A stretch of DNA of 64,000 bases. Origin: Bacillota bacterium (GTDB taxonomy: Bacteria; Bacillota; Clostridia; Acetivibrionales; JANLFN01). Position 1 is the first letter of the stretch. Each line of letters opens with the position of its first letter. A program made the position numbers and the translations under genes. The notes under the pieces were generated by a model. That model was not told the DNA's origin and ran no database searches. It saw only the letters and a list, made by a program, of their open reading frames with translations. The DNA is taken from assembly GCA_023421675.1 (NCBI GenBank), contig JAEZTC010000013.1, positions 124,001-188,000 on the forward strand, written 5' to 3'. Below, piece after piece: positions 17,839 to 27,763 of this stretch.

Positions 17839-18190
17839 TAAAAACACTCCCTTGTGTTGTATGTATACTGAAACAATATTAGTATATTCTATTTATTAAC
17901 AATGTTTACGTTATCTAAAATAGGACAATTTAAATTTCCTATATAGATGAAACAAGTAAAACAAATATGAATTTAATGTTCAATATTTTGAACATTGTAT
18001 AGTCTGAAAAAATAATCTAACTTATATATAATACAACATTTTTAACAAATTGTAAAAGTTAAAAAAATGCCTTATATATACATTATATAATATCAATTCC
18101 AATTAGAAAAAACGTTTTAAATTCCTTCACTTTCCCAATTATTATACCCAAAAAAACAGTCTCATATATACCATTAATTATTTCAAAATC
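17839..18190. other. AT-rich intergenic region with no gene seen
   Basis: Divergent gap between murC and purR. I see no open frame with a ribosome site and no RNA structure here. It must hold the murC promoter; the purR promoter and operator lie immediately to the right. Confidence 0.6.
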
Positions 18191-18241
18191 CGAATGTTTA
18201 TGAAATAATTTTTGAAAACATTCGTATTAATATAGTATAAT
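18191..18241 (+). promoter_or_regulatory. Inverted PurBox pair overlapping the purR promoter
   Basis: CGAATGTTT (18191-18199) and its exact inverse AAACATTCG (18216-18224) are separated by 16 nt, the arrangement of PurR boxes in Bacillus (two inverted CGAA-containing boxes 16-17 nt apart). A -35 TTGAAA (18212-18217) and -10 TATAAT (18236-18241), 18 nt apart, overlap the right box. This predicts PRPP-sensitive autorepression of purR. Confidence 0.8.
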
Positions 18242-18274
18242 AATGTATAATAACTTTTGAATTGAGGGATACAG

Positions 18275-19093
18275 ATGGAAAAACTTCAAAGAAGTGAACG
18301 CATTGCCGTTTTGATAAAGCTTTTGTCCGATTCACCCAGTAAAGTGTTTACCTTGGGTGGGTTTACTGAAATGTTCGGTTCTGCTAAGTCTACAATAAGT
18401 GAAGATATAGATGTTGTGCAAAGTTTGCTTGAAAAATATGGCCTTGGAACAGTAGAATCAATATCTGGTGCTTCCGGAGGTGTAAGGTTTGTTCCTGTAC
18501 TTAGTGACACTCAGGTATGGAATATCCTTGATGAATTGTCAAAAGAGCTTTCAAAAAAGGAACGAATACTTCCTGGCGGCTATTTGTATATGCTTGATAT
18601 TATCTATAACCCTCAGATTATATGCGATATAGGGCGCATATTGACAAGCAGGTTTCACTCAAAGAATATTGATTATATAGTAACCATGGAAACCAAAGGT
18701 ATACCTCTTGCATTTATAACTGCAAAATACCTTAATGTTCCTTTAATTATTGTGAGACATAACAACGAAGCAACTGATGGGGCTTCTGTAAATATCAACT
18801 ATGTTTCTGGTTCCTCAAAAAAGATACAAGCTATGGTTCTTCCAATGAAGGCATTAAAGCGTAATTCAAAAATACTTTTTGTAGATGATTTTATGAAGGG
18901 CGGAGGAACTGCAAAAGGAATAATAGAGCTTGTAAGGGAGTTTGACTGTGAAGTTGTAGGTATAGGCGTTCTTATAGAAACCTCCGAGCCGTCAAAAAAA
19001 CTTGTTGAAGATTATTACTCGCTTTTAACTCTTAACAGTGTTAACGAAGGAGAAGGTAAAATTGATATCGTACCGAGTGTAAAACAACCGTAA
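18275..19093 (+). CDS. purR: Purine operon repressor PurR
   Basis: 272 residues: an N-terminal winged-helix domain (RSERIAVLIKLLSDSPSKVF, about 1-75) and a phosphoribosyltransferase-like effector domain. The PRPP-binding loop ILFVDDFMKGGGTAKG begins near residue 199. In Bacillus PurR represses purine synthesis genes and is released by PRPP. It leads the purR-spoVG-glmU-prs-pth-mfd block; prs, which makes PRPP, is three genes downstream. The promoter carries matching operator boxes. Confidence 0.95.
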   Translation: MEKLQRSERIAVLIKLLSDSPSKVFTLGGFTEMFGSAKSTISEDIDVVQSLLEKYGLGTVESISGASGGVRFVPVLSDTQVWNILDELSKELSKKERILPGGYLYMLDIIYNPQIICDIGRILTSRFHSKNIDYIVTMETKGIPLAFITAKYLNVPLIIVRHNNEATDGASVNINYVSGSSKKIQAMVLPMKALKRNSKILFVDDFMKGGGTAKGIIELVREFDCEVVGIGVLIETSEPSKKLVEDYYSLLTLNSVNEGEGKIDIVPSVKQP

Positions 19094-19248
19094 GATTAAC
19101 TAGAAATCATTTCTCATAATACCAAAATAAGAAATCAGTGGGAAATAATAAAAATAATTATGGATTTTTAAAAAAACAAGAAGGAAATTTAAAAATAGTA
19201 GCGAATATATTTAATATATACATAACCATACGAAGGGTGGTAACAGCT

Positions 19249-19515
19249 ATGGAGATAACAGATATTCGCATAAGAAAAATAGACGCTGAAGGTAAAATGA
19301 AGGCTGTAGTTTCAGTAACATTCGATAATGAGTTTGTTGTACATGATATAAAAGTTATTGAAAGCCAAAACGGTTTGTTTATTGCAATGCCTAGTCGAAA
19401 GACTCCTGAAGGTGAATTCAGGGACATAGCTCATCCTATTAATGCTACAGCAAGAGAAAAGGTACAAAAGGCGATTTTGGAAAAATATGAATCTGCATCG
19501 GTAGACGCTCAATAA
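19249..19515 (+). CDS. spoVG: Septation/regulatory protein SpoVG
   Basis: 88 residues from ATG 19249 (GAAGGGTGG upstream). Begins MEITDIRIRKID and contains MPSRKTPEGEFRDIAHPINA, the invariant SpoVG core; length matches the family. A nucleic-acid-binding regulator that affects asymmetric septation and many other processes. The long upstream in-frame extension to 19138 has no ribosome site and is discarded. Followed by a clear terminator before glmU. Confidence 0.97.
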   Translation: MEITDIRIRKIDAEGKMKAVVSVTFDNEFVVHDIKVIESQNGLFIAMPSRKTPEGEFRDIAHPINATAREKVQKAILEKYESASVDAQ

Positions 19516-19535
19516 AAATAAAAAGTAATTAAACG

Positions 19536-19565
19536 AGGCACTTAAATTTTAAGTGCCTTTATTTA
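19536..19565 (+). terminator. Terminator after spoVG
   Basis: AGGCACTTAAA-TT-TTTAAGTGCCT-type stem (19536-19558) with a T-rich tail. Confidence 0.85.
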
Positions 19566-19704
19566 TTTGAAATTTAGGCTTTAAGTTTTATTTTTGTAGT
19601 TTTTTGTACTCTTACGTGATATATTGCACTTTCTTGTAGACTAACATTGAAATAAATCATAAAAAGTGAGAAAATATATGCTGGAATACAGGAGGACAGT
19701 TTTA

Positions 19705-21081
19705 ATGAAACAATTGACAGCCGTAATTCTTGCAGCCGGAGAAGGCAAAAGAATGAAATCAAAGAACGCCAAATGCTCACACAAGGTGTGCGGGAAACCA
19801 ATGGTAGAGTGGGTATTAAGAGCAGTTGAAGGCGCTGGCGCAGATGAAACCATACTTGTTGTGGGACACCGTGCCGATCAAATAAAAACAATTCTTGGTG
19901 ACAGAGTTAAATACGCAGTTCAAGAAAAACAGCTGGGTACAGGGCATGCAGTTATGCAAGCTGAAGAATACTTAAAAAATTCAGACGGATGTGTTCTGGT
20001 TTTATGTGGGGATACCCCTCTGATTACACGGAAGACTCTTATTGATGCAGTAGACTATCATAATAATAGCGGCTGTGCAGCAACTGTTATTACGGCAAAA
20101 GTCGACGACCCATCGGGGTACGGACGTGTTTTGCGCGGCAGTGATGGCCAGGTACTTAAAATTGTAGAGCATCGTGATGCAACATCTGAACAAAGAGCTA
20201 TTAATGAAATAAATTCGGGGATGTACATCTTTGATACAAAAATGTTGTTTGAGTCATTAAAGGAAGTAAATAATAAAAATGACCAGGGTGAATACTATCT
20301 TACAGATACATTGGAAATCTTAATTAATAGAGGCAGCAGAGTAGGAGCGTTTGTCATGGAGGATCCGGGCGAAATTCTGGGTATTAATGACAGAAGGCAG
20401 CTCTCAGAGGCTTCCAACATTATGAATAGACGTATTCTTAATGATGTTATGAGTTCCGGAGTAACAATTATAGATCCTGCTTCAACATACATTGATGCTG
20501 ATTGTCAGATAGGCATAGACACGGTAATTTATCCGGATACAATTATAGAAGGAAAAACCATCATAGGTGATGATGCAATAATAGGGCCAAACAGCAGACT
20601 GGTAAATTCCATCGTTGGAGATGGCTCGGAAATAGCCGGTTCAGTTGTTCTTGACAGTAAAATCGGAAGTAATGTACACTTGGGGCCATTTGCATATGTA
20701 AGACCTGGAAGCTCCATAGGTGACAATGTTAAAATAGGTGATTTTGTAGAAATTAAAAATTCCTCTATAGGAGCAAATACCAAAATACCTCATTTAACCT
20801 ATGTTGGTGATTCGGAGGTAGGAGAAAAGGTTAATGTTGCATGTGGTGTTGTAACAGTTAATTATGACGGCAAGAAAAAACATAAAACAATTATTGGAGA
20901 CGGGGCATTTGTAGGATGTAACGTCAACCTTGTTTCACCGGTTAAAGTTGGAGATAATGCTTATATTGCAGCAGGATCAACAATAACCGAGGATGTTCCT
21001 GAAGATGCACTGGCTATTGCACGTGAAAAGCAGACAGTTAAAGAAGGCTGGGTAGAAAAAAAGGGACTTAGAAGGAAGTAA
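19705..21081 (+). CDS. glmU: Bifunctional GlmU (GlcN-1-P acetyltransferase / GlcNAc-1-P uridylyltransferase)
   Basis: 458 residues from ATG 19705 (CAGGAGGAC upstream). Makes UDP-GlcNAc for wall synthesis. The N-terminal uridylyltransferase domain has AVILAAGEGKRMKSKNAK and QLGTGHAVMQAE; the C-terminal left-handed beta-helix of hexapeptide repeats starts near residue 250 and contains the acetyltransferase residues in KIPHLTYVGDSEVGEK and NVACGVVTVNYDGKKKHKT. Its product feeds MurA, encoded earlier in the window. prs follows by 97 nt. Confidence 0.97.
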   Translation: MKQLTAVILAAGEGKRMKSKNAKCSHKVCGKPMVEWVLRAVEGAGADETILVVGHRADQIKTILGDRVKYAVQEKQLGTGHAVMQAEEYLKNSDGCVLVLCGDTPLITRKTLIDAVDYHNNSGCAATVITAKVDDPSGYGRVLRGSDGQVLKIVEHRDATSEQRAINEINSGMYIFDTKMLFESLKEVNNKNDQGEYYLTDTLEILINRGSRVGAFVMEDPGEILGINDRRQLSEASNIMNRRILNDVMSSGVTIIDPASTYIDADCQIGIDTVIYPDTIIEGKTIIGDDAIIGPNSRLVNSIVGDGSEIAGSVVLDSKIGSNVHLGPFAYVRPGSSIGDNVKIGDFVEIKNSSIGANTKIPHLTYVGDSEVGEKVNVACGVVTVNYDGKKKHKTIIGDGAFVGCNVNLVSPVKVGDNAYIAAGSTITEDVPEDALAIAREKQTVKEGWVEKKGLRRK

Positions 21082-21178
21082 TTCAGAACTTAAGCCGAAT
21101 GGCTTGTTTATATATAGATTAAAACATGCGGCGTATGCCGTAATGCCAGAAAACACAACTCAAAGAGGGGTATTGTAT

Positions 21179-22153
21179 ATGAATTTACACGGCAAGGATA
21201 TAAAGATATTTGCAGGTAACTCTAACAGGGAACTGGCTTATGAAATTGCTGAGAAGATTGGTCTTCCTTTGGGAGTTGCCACTGTAAGGCAATTCAGTGA
21301 CGGTGAAGCAGAAATTAATATCGGTGAGGTAGTCAGAGGTTCCGATGTATTTATTATTCAATCTACCTGTCCGCCGGTTAATGATAATCTTATGGAGCTT
21401 CTTATTATGATCGATGCCCTAAAGAGAGCATCAGCAGGAAGAATTACAGCTGTAATGCCTTATTTCGGTTACGCAAGGCAAGATAGAAAAGCGAAGGCAA
21501 GAGATCCGATTTCCTCCAAGCTTATAGCCAACCTTCTTACGGTAGCAGGAGCAGACAGAGTATTAACAATGGATTTGCACGCTCCGCAGCTTCAGGGATT
21601 TTTCGATATACCTGTTGACCATCTTGTAGGAATGCCTATTCTTGCAAACTATTTTAAGGAAAAATACGATAAGTTTGATGATTTGGTTATTGTATCACCA
21701 GATGTAGGAAGTGTAACCAGAGCAAGAAAAGTTGCAGAAAGGCTTGAAGTCCCTATTGCCATTATTGATAAAAGAAGACCAAAAGCTAATGTGTGCGAGG
21801 TTATGAATGTAATAGGCGATGTAAGAGGCAAAAGAGTAATTATTGTCGATGACCTTATTGATACCGCAGGAACTATTGTTAAAGCAGCAGAAGCGTTAAT
21901 GGGTATGGGCGCTATTGAAATATGTGCCTGTTGTACTCATGCAGTACTTTCTGGGCCTGCCATTGAAAGGCTTAGAAATTCCTGCATAAATGAATTGGTT
22001 ATGCTTAATACAATACCGCTGGCCGAAGAAAAAAAGCTTGATAAAATTACAACTCTGTCGGTAGCACCTATATTTGCAGAAGCTATAGAAAGAATTTACG
22101 GAGATATTTCAATCAGTACATTGTTTACACAAACAGAAGGCAGCAACAAATAA
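21179..22153 (+). CDS. prs: Ribose-phosphate pyrophosphokinase
   Basis: 324 residues from ATG 21179; AAAGAGGGG (21162-21170) sets the start. Transfers pyrophosphate from ATP to ribose-5-phosphate to form PRPP. IKIFAGNSNRELAYEIA, MPYFGYARQDRKAK, MDLHAPQLQGFF, and the PRPP loop IIVDDLIDTAGTIVKAA are all present. PRPP is the effector of PurR, whose gene starts this block, so the operon couples sensor and supplier of PRPP. Confidence 0.97.
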   Translation: MNLHGKDIKIFAGNSNRELAYEIAEKIGLPLGVATVRQFSDGEAEINIGEVVRGSDVFIIQSTCPPVNDNLMELLIMIDALKRASAGRITAVMPYFGYARQDRKAKARDPISSKLIANLLTVAGADRVLTMDLHAPQLQGFFDIPVDHLVGMPILANYFKEKYDKFDDLVIVSPDVGSVTRARKVAERLEVPIAIIDKRRPKANVCEVMNVIGDVRGKRVIIVDDLIDTAGTIVKAAEALMGMGAIEICACCTHAVLSGPAIERLRNSCINELVMLNTIPLAEEKKLDKITTLSVAPIFAEAIERIYGDISISTLFTQTEGSNK

Positions 22154-22170
22154 AAACAAACTATTAATAT

Positions 22171-22204
22171 AAAGCAAGGGCTCCCATAGGGGGCTTTTTC
22201 TTTT
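22171..22204 (+). terminator. Possible terminator after prs
   Basis: AAAGC ... GCTTT outer pairing with an inner CCC/GGG stem and a T-run. Imperfect, so low confidence. Confidence 0.45.
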
Positions 22205-22276
22205 ATAAATCCGTATGGTATAATATCGTTTAGTGTTGGGACAATTCTTTAGTGTTACTAAACCTTGGAGGACAAA

Positions 22277-22849
22277 TTGGAAGATTTATATATAATTGCC
22301 GGCTTGGGTAACCCAGGTCTTAAGTATTCAAATACAAGACACAATGTAGGATTTGATACAATTGATTTCCTAGCCTATAAGCATGATATAAAGGTAACTA
22401 AGGTTAAGCATAAGGCGCTTTTGGGCGAGGGTAAAATAGGTGGTAAAAAGGTTATGCTTGTAAAGCCTCAAACCTTTATGAATCTTAGCGGAGAAAGTAT
22501 ACGGGAAATACTTGAGTGGTTCAAGGTGCCTTCAAGCAGGGTTATAATAATATATGACGACATAGACCTTGCTATAGGTAAAATCAGATTAAGAGCCAAA
22601 GGCAGCTCGGGAACACACAACGGGATGAAATCTATCATTTATCAGATTCAGACTGATGATTTTCCAAGGATAAGAATTGGTATAGATAAGCCACCGGCTA
22701 ACTGGGATCTTGCTGATTATGTACTTGGAAGATTTGGAACAGACGAAAGAAAGGTCGTTAATGAAAGCATAACAAATGCTGCAGAGGCGGCGGCGGCAAT
22801 AGTAGAGCAAGGTATAGAGAAAGCAATGAACTTATATAACGGAAAGTAG
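22277..22849 (+). CDS. pth: Peptidyl-tRNA hydrolase
   Basis: 190 residues. Releases tRNA from stalled peptidyl-tRNA. YIIAGLGNPGLKYSNTRHNVGF holds the catalytic His22 and the conserved Asn; LVKPQTFMNLSGES and DDIDLAIGKIRLRAKGSSGTHNGMKS-type substrate-binding stretches follow. TTG 22277 lies 6 nt from GGAGG (22267-22271); the TTG at 22265 overlaps that site and is rejected. mfd follows after 6 nt, so the pair is one operon (spoVC-mfd in Bacillus). Confidence 0.96.
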   Translation: MEDLYIIAGLGNPGLKYSNTRHNVGFDTIDFLAYKHDIKVTKVKHKALLGEGKIGGKKVMLVKPQTFMNLSGESIREILEWFKVPSSRVIIIYDDIDLAIGKIRLRAKGSSGTHNGMKSIIYQIQTDDFPRIRIGIDKPPANWDLADYVLGRFGTDERKVVNESITNAAEAAAAIVEQGIEKAMNLYNGK

Positions 22850-22855
22850 GAAGTT

Positions 22856-25800
22856 ATGAATTATCTTACCCGTCCATTACAGGATCTAAAAGAAATAAAT
22901 GAAATAACAGGTTCTTTAATAAATGGAAAATATCCTATAACTATTACAGGCCCTTCCGAATCTCAAAAAGCCCACCTGGCTTATTCCATATGCGCACAAA
23001 CAGGCCGCAAAGGAATATTTATTACCTTTAATGATATACAGGCACGCAGGGCTTATGATGATTTTTCTTTCCTGTCCGGGGATAGCGCTGTTCTTTTCAC
23101 ATCAAGGGAAACTATGCTTTACGATGTAGAAGCCAAAAGCTATGAAACAGTGTTTCAAAGGATTGGAGTCCTTGATAGGATTTGCAGCGGAGAGTACGAC
23201 TTTGTTATAACTTCTGCAGAAGCACTGATGCAAAAGCTGGTAAGTCCGGACATATTTAAAAAGTATATTTTGAAGTATTCTGTAGGTGAACGGGTTGATC
23301 TTAACAATATTTCATCTTTACTTGTATCAATGGGATATGAAAGAGTTGTTTCAGTAGAAGGAATGGGCCAATTTACAATAAGAGGCGGAATAATTGATAT
23401 TTTCCCTGTCAACAGTGAAAATGCAATACGCATAGAGCTATTTGACGATGAAATAGATTCAATAAGATATTTTGATATTTTAACACAGCGTTCAATTGAT
23501 AAGGTAGATAGTTTACGAATCATTCCCGCTCGTGAAGTTATATATATTCAGGAGCAGCAGCAAAAAATTGCGTCCCTTATAAGGGCTGAACTTGAAGAAT
23601 ATATCAAATCTGCTGGTAAAAAGCTTTCTTCAGAGCAGGTTGACCATTTGTCATCAAAAATAAACGGTGATATAGATCGATTGGAAAGCGATTATTATTT
23701 CCCTGGTATAGACAGATATATTCCTTATATAATTAAAAATCCTTCCAATATTATGGACTATACAGGGGATTCCATTGTTTTTGTTGATGAACCGAATCGC
23801 GTTGAAGGAAGGATTAAAAATATTCTTGAGGAACACCATGAGGCGTGCTTTAATCTTTTACACAAAGGTTCAATCCTTCCTGGTACTTCAAATGTTTTTT
23901 TTGATGAAAATGATGTAGTGAGTGGCTTTGTAAAAAGGAATACTGTATATATGAATACAATTCCGGTTGAAGGTGAATTATCAGCATCCGGCAGGAGTTT
24001 CAGCATTGTATCCAAACAGATGTCTTCATATCAGGGGCATATGGATTTATTAATAGAGGATCTTAAAAGCTGGAAAGCAAAAAAGTCAAGAATTGTTATA
24101 CTGTCTGGAGCAAAAGGCAGGGGCCAACGCCTGAAAGAAACACTTTCAGAGGGTGGACTGGAGTCTGTATACAAGGATGATGAGGTTTCTGAACTTGAGC
24201 CTGGGCAGATTATTATAACACACGGCAGCTTGAATAAAGGTTTTGAATATCCTTCAATAGGCCTTGTAGTTGTAAGCGACAAGGAGGCCTTTGGACTTGA
24301 CAGAAAGCATAAGAGGCCGCACTCAAGAAAAAATGGAAAGAAACTGAACATGTTTACCGACCTTAATATTGGTGACTATGTTGTACATCAGTCGCATGGA
24401 ATAGGCCAGTATGTAGGTATAGAAAAGCTTGCAGTTGAAAGTGTTAAAAGGGATTATTTAAAAATCAAGTATCAGGAAGGCGGTTACCTTTATATACCCA
24501 CAAGCCAGCTTGACCTTATCCAGAAGTACATAGGTTCAGAAGGTAAAGCCCCCAAGCTTAATAAGCTGGGAGGGACCGAATGGGTTAAAACAAGGAAAAA
24601 GGTAAAGGAATCGCTGAAGGAAATAGCTGAAGAACTTATTTTATTATATGCAAAGCGGCAGTCAGCGGAAGGTTTTGCTTTCTCAAAGGATACGGTATGG
24701 CAGAAACAGTTTGAAGATATGTTTCCTTATGAAGAAACGGAAGACCAGCTTAAATGTATAGAAGAAATAAAAAAGGATATGGAAATAAAAAGGCCTATGG
24801 ATAGGCTTCTTTGTGGTGATGTTGGTTACGGTAAGACTGAGGTTGCCATGAGAGCAGTATTTAAAGCTGTTACAAACAGCAAACAGGTAGCATATCTGGT
24901 GCCTACAACTGTGCTTGCACAGCAGCAGTATAAAACTTTCAGCGACAGGCTTAAGGACTTTCCTGTAAAGGTTGACGTTTTAAGCCGTTTCAGGTCAGCA
25001 GCGGAACAAAAGGAAGTATTAAAAAATGTAAAAGCCGGAATGGTTGACATACTTATCGGTACTCACCGACTGCTGCAGAAGGACATACAGTTTAAGGATT
25101 TGGGACTTCTTGTAGTAGATGAGGAACAGCGTTTTGGTGTAGCTCACAAGGAAAAATTAAAAAATCTCAAACCCAATGTAGATGTGCTTACTCTTACTGC
25201 AACACCTATACCCAGGACCCTTCACATGTCACTTGTTGGAATCAGGGATATAAGCGTTATTGAAGATCCGCCGGAAGACAGAATTCCTGTCCAAACTTAT
25301 GTAATGGAATATAATCCGGATGTTATAAGGGATGCAGTGGTACGTGAAATGGGCAGGAACGGTCAGGTATTTTATCTTTACAACAAGGTAAGAACCATTG
25401 AGAGAAAAGCGTTTGAACTGCAGGCTCTTATTCCTGATGCCAGAATAGGAATTGCTCATGGGCAGATGAGTGAAAGAGAGCTTGAAGATATAATGTTTGA
25501 TTTTATAGGCGGTAAATATGATTTGCTTGTCTGTACTACAATAATAGAGTCAGGGTTGGATATGCCTAATGTAAATACAATAATTATAGAAGATGCAGAC
25601 AAGATGGGACTTTCACAGCTTCACCAGCTAAGGGGAAGAGTAGGAAGATCAAATAGGATGGCATATGCATATGTGACATACAAGCGGGATAAAATGCTTT
25701 CGGAAGTAGCAGAGAAAAGGCTTCAGGCAATAAAGGAGTTTACTGAACTTGGAGCGGGCTTCAAAATTGCTATGAGAGATTTGGAAATAAGAGGAGCAGG

Positions 25801-26371
25801 AAATTTGCTTGGAGGTCAGCAGCATGGACATATGGAGGCAGTTGGTTATGATATGTACTGCAGACTGCTGGATGAAGCAGTCCGGGAATTGAAAGGCGAG
25901 ACTGTGGAAGAAATGGAAACTGAATTTTCTATAGATATAAATGTCAGTGCTTATATAGACAATGATTACATAAGCGTAGAAGACCAGAAAATTGAAATGT
26001 ATAAGAAAATAGCTTCAATACAAGATGAACAGGATATGATAGACGTACAGGATGAGCTGATAGACAGGTACGGAGATATTCCGCAATCAGTGGGAAATTT
26101 AATTGAAATAGCATATATAAAGACACTTGCTAAGGAATCAGGACTTTCAGCCATTACGGAGAAAAATGGTTCGGTAATATTCCAGCTAAAAAATGCAGCT
26201 GCGTCGAATATTGAAGTTATAGGGAAGCTTAGTGCCAAATATAAAAGGCAGCTGCTGTTTAATGCGGGAAACGCTCCATACCTTATGTACAGAACTGCAG
26301 GAGTGGAAAGGAAGCATATTCTTTCAAATATTAAAATTATATTACAGGACTTCAAAAGCTTTGCAGTTTAA
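22856..26371 (+). CDS. mfd: Transcription-repair coupling factor Mfd
   Basis: 1171 residues, full length. Displaces stalled RNA polymerase and recruits UvrA. Domain order: UvrB-like N-terminal module (to about 350), RNA-polymerase-interacting CarD-like domain around 500-570 (GDYVVHQSHGIGQYVGIEKL), then a superfamily 2 translocase with Walker A LLCGDVGYGKTEVAMRA, DEEQ box VVDEEQRFGV, TATPIPRTLHMS and QLRGRVGRSNRMAYAY, and the C-terminal TRCF domain. RBS TAGGAAG overlaps the region just after pth. Confidence 0.97.
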   Translation: MNYLTRPLQDLKEINEITGSLINGKYPITITGPSESQKAHLAYSICAQTGRKGIFITFNDIQARRAYDDFSFLSGDSAVLFTSRETMLYDVEAKSYETVFQRIGVLDRICSGEYDFVITSAEALMQKLVSPDIFKKYILKYSVGERVDLNNISSLLVSMGYERVVSVEGMGQFTIRGGIIDIFPVNSENAIRIELFDDEIDSIRYFDILTQRSIDKVDSLRIIPAREVIYIQEQQQKIASLIRAELEEYIKSAGKKLSSEQVDHLSSKINGDIDRLESDYYFPGIDRYIPYIIKNPSNIMDYTGDSIVFVDEPNRVEGRIKNILEEHHEACFNLLHKGSILPGTSNVFFDENDVVSGFVKRNTVYMNTIPVEGELSASGRSFSIVSKQMSSYQGHMDLLIEDLKSWKAKKSRIVILSGAKGRGQRLKETLSEGGLESVYKDDEVSELEPGQIIITHGSLNKGFEYPSIGLVVVSDKEAFGLDRKHKRPHSRKNGKKLNMFTDLNIGDYVVHQSHGIGQYVGIEKLAVESVKRDYLKIKYQEGGYLYIPTSQLDLIQKYIGSEGKAPKLNKLGGTEWVKTRKKVKESLKEIAEELILLYAKRQSAEGFAFSKDTVWQKQFEDMFPYEETEDQLKCIEEIKKDMEIKRPMDRLLCGDVGYGKTEVAMRAVFKAVTNSKQVAYLVPTTVLAQQQYKTFSDRLKDFPVKVDVLSRFRSAAEQKEVLKNVKAGMVDILIGTHRLLQKDIQFKDLGLLVVDEEQRFGVAHKEKLKNLKPNVDVLTLTATPIPRTLHMSLVGIRDISVIEDPPEDRIPVQTYVMEYNPDVIRDAVVREMGRNGQVFYLYNKVRTIERKAFELQALIPDARIGIAHGQMSERELEDIMFDFIGGKYDLLVCTTIIESGLDMPNVNTIIIEDADKMGLSQLHQLRGRVGRSNRMAYAYVTYKRDKMLSEVAEKRLQAIKEFTELGAGFKIAMRDLEIRGAGNLLGGQQHGHMEAVGYDMYCRLLDEAVRELKGETVEEMETEFSIDINVSAYIDNDYISVEDQKIEMYKKIASIQDEQDMIDVQDELIDRYGDIPQSVGNLIEIAYIKTLAKESGLSAITEKNGSVIFQLKNAAASNIEVIGKLSAKYKRQLLFNAGNAPYLMYRTAGVERKHILSNIKIILQDFKSFAV

Positions 26372-26485
26372 ATAATTATTAAGTATAATGGAAAACGTGA
26401 TATACGGTAAAATAAAATACTAATATTGCACTGTTTTTTAGGTAAAAATAGGTCTAAATAAATTTCTGTGACGGGAGAGATAAAA

Positions 26486-27616
26486 TTGGATAGCGTTGTA
26501 GATAATGGCACAAACGGTAAGAAAACGGCCAAGCCACTAATTATTGGAATAGCAATTTTGGCTGTATTAATTGTCGCAGCAGTTATATATTGGATTGTAA
26601 GTTCTGGTTCTGGCAGCTATGTTGCTAAAATCGGAAATGAAAAAGTAAGTACGTGGGAATACGAATTTTATCTTAAACAGGTAAAAAGCAGCATTCTCCA
26701 GAAAACTAATACAACCTTTAAAGAAGGCGATACAGCGGCAGAGCAAAACTTCTGGAAGAATACAAAGTATGAAGGGGAAAATGCCCTCGTATATGCTAAA
26801 AAACAAGCTCTTGACCAGCTGAAATCAAATAAGGCAGAGCTTATTAAAGCAAAGGAAGCTAAGACTACAATTACAAGCGATCAGCAAAAAGCAATAGATG
26901 AACTTGCAACGAATATGGCATCGCAGCTTGGCGGCACTGAAAAAGATGCAGAAAAGTATGTTAAAGATTCCTATGGGCTTACTATGAGTCAGTTTAAAGA
27001 TCTGTATAAAGAAACAACGATTGTAAGTAATTTTCAACAAAATCAGATTAAAAATATTAAGGCAGAAGATATAAAAACATATTACGCAAAAAATCCTGAT
27101 GTTTTTAAAACGTCAGAATACAGGAAAGACACAGATGAAGCAGTCTGGGTAAGGCATATTCTTATAAAGACAGTTGATGACAATAACCAGGCGCTATCTC
27201 AGGATAAGCAGGATGCAGCCAAGAAAAAGGCAGAAGAACTTCTTGCAAAGGCTAAAAGCGGTGAAGATTTTGCAGACCTCGCAAAAAAGAATTCTGAGGA
27301 CACAGGTTCTGCTCAATACGGTGGAGACTACGTTTTCAGTAAGGGTATGAATATGGATCCGGAATTTGAAAAGGCTTCATTTGCTCTTAATGTAGGTCAG
27401 GTAAGTGATTTGGTCAAATCTTCATTCGGTTATCACATTATAAAGCTTGAAGAAAAGATTTCTCAGGATAAGCCTGTAAGCCTAAACTGCGCCAGCACAT
27501 ATCGTGAATTTGGCGAAACCAGAGTAAAACAGGCAATGTACCAGGATCAGGTTAAAAAATGGAAAGATGAAATAAAGCTTGAAAAAAATGATGCAGAATA
27601 TAATAAGATTAGCTAA
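26486..27616 (+). CDS. Membrane-anchored PpiC-type peptidyl-prolyl isomerase (PrsA/SurA-like)
   Basis: 376 residues from TTG 26486 (GGGAGAGA upstream). One N-terminal membrane helix (PLIIGIAILAVLIVAAVIYW), a SurA/PrsA N-terminal chaperone-like region at about 50-210, then a parvulin domain at about 220-340 (VRHILIKTVDD ... KKNSEDTGSAQYGGDYVFSK ... SFGYHIIKLEEK). Assists folding of exported proteins outside the membrane. No lipobox Cys is seen, so it is anchored by the helix rather than as a lipoprotein like Bacillus PrsA. It sits between mfd and spoVT. Confidence 0.88.
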   Translation: MDSVVDNGTNGKKTAKPLIIGIAILAVLIVAAVIYWIVSSGSGSYVAKIGNEKVSTWEYEFYLKQVKSSILQKTNTTFKEGDTAAEQNFWKNTKYEGENALVYAKKQALDQLKSNKAELIKAKEAKTTITSDQQKAIDELATNMASQLGGTEKDAEKYVKDSYGLTMSQFKDLYKETTIVSNFQQNQIKNIKAEDIKTYYAKNPDVFKTSEYRKDTDEAVWVRHILIKTVDDNNQALSQDKQDAAKKKAEELLAKAKSGEDFADLAKKNSEDTGSAQYGGDYVFSKGMNMDPEFEKASFALNVGQVSDLVKSSFGYHIIKLEEKISQDKPVSLNCASTYREFGETRVKQAMYQDQVKKWKDEIKLEKNDAEYNKIS

Positions 27617-27632
27617 AAAGAATAGAACTTAT

Positions 27633-27665
27633 AAATGTTCCCTAATTAGGGAACATTTTTTTTTG
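27633..27665 (+). terminator. Terminator after PpiC-type foldase gene
   Basis: AAATGTTCCCTAA / TTAGGGAACATTT is a perfect 26-nt palindrome (27633-27658) followed by T residues. Confidence 0.92.
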
Positions 27666-27691
27666 CTCAATTTATCACAATTGGTCCTATA

Positions 27692-27722
27692 TGTATAAAA
27701 CTCCAATAAAAATTTCATAATA
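27692..27722 (+). promoter_or_regulatory. Candidate sigma-G-type promoter of spoVT
   Basis: TGTATAA (27692-27698), 17 nt, CATAATA (27716-27722), compatible with the forespore pattern GyATA - CAnnnTA. spoVT is sigma-G dependent in Bacillus. Pattern-based inference only. Confidence 0.4.
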
Positions 27723-27763
27723 AAAATGTACCGTTCAAAACATTTATTGAGGAGGTAATTTAA

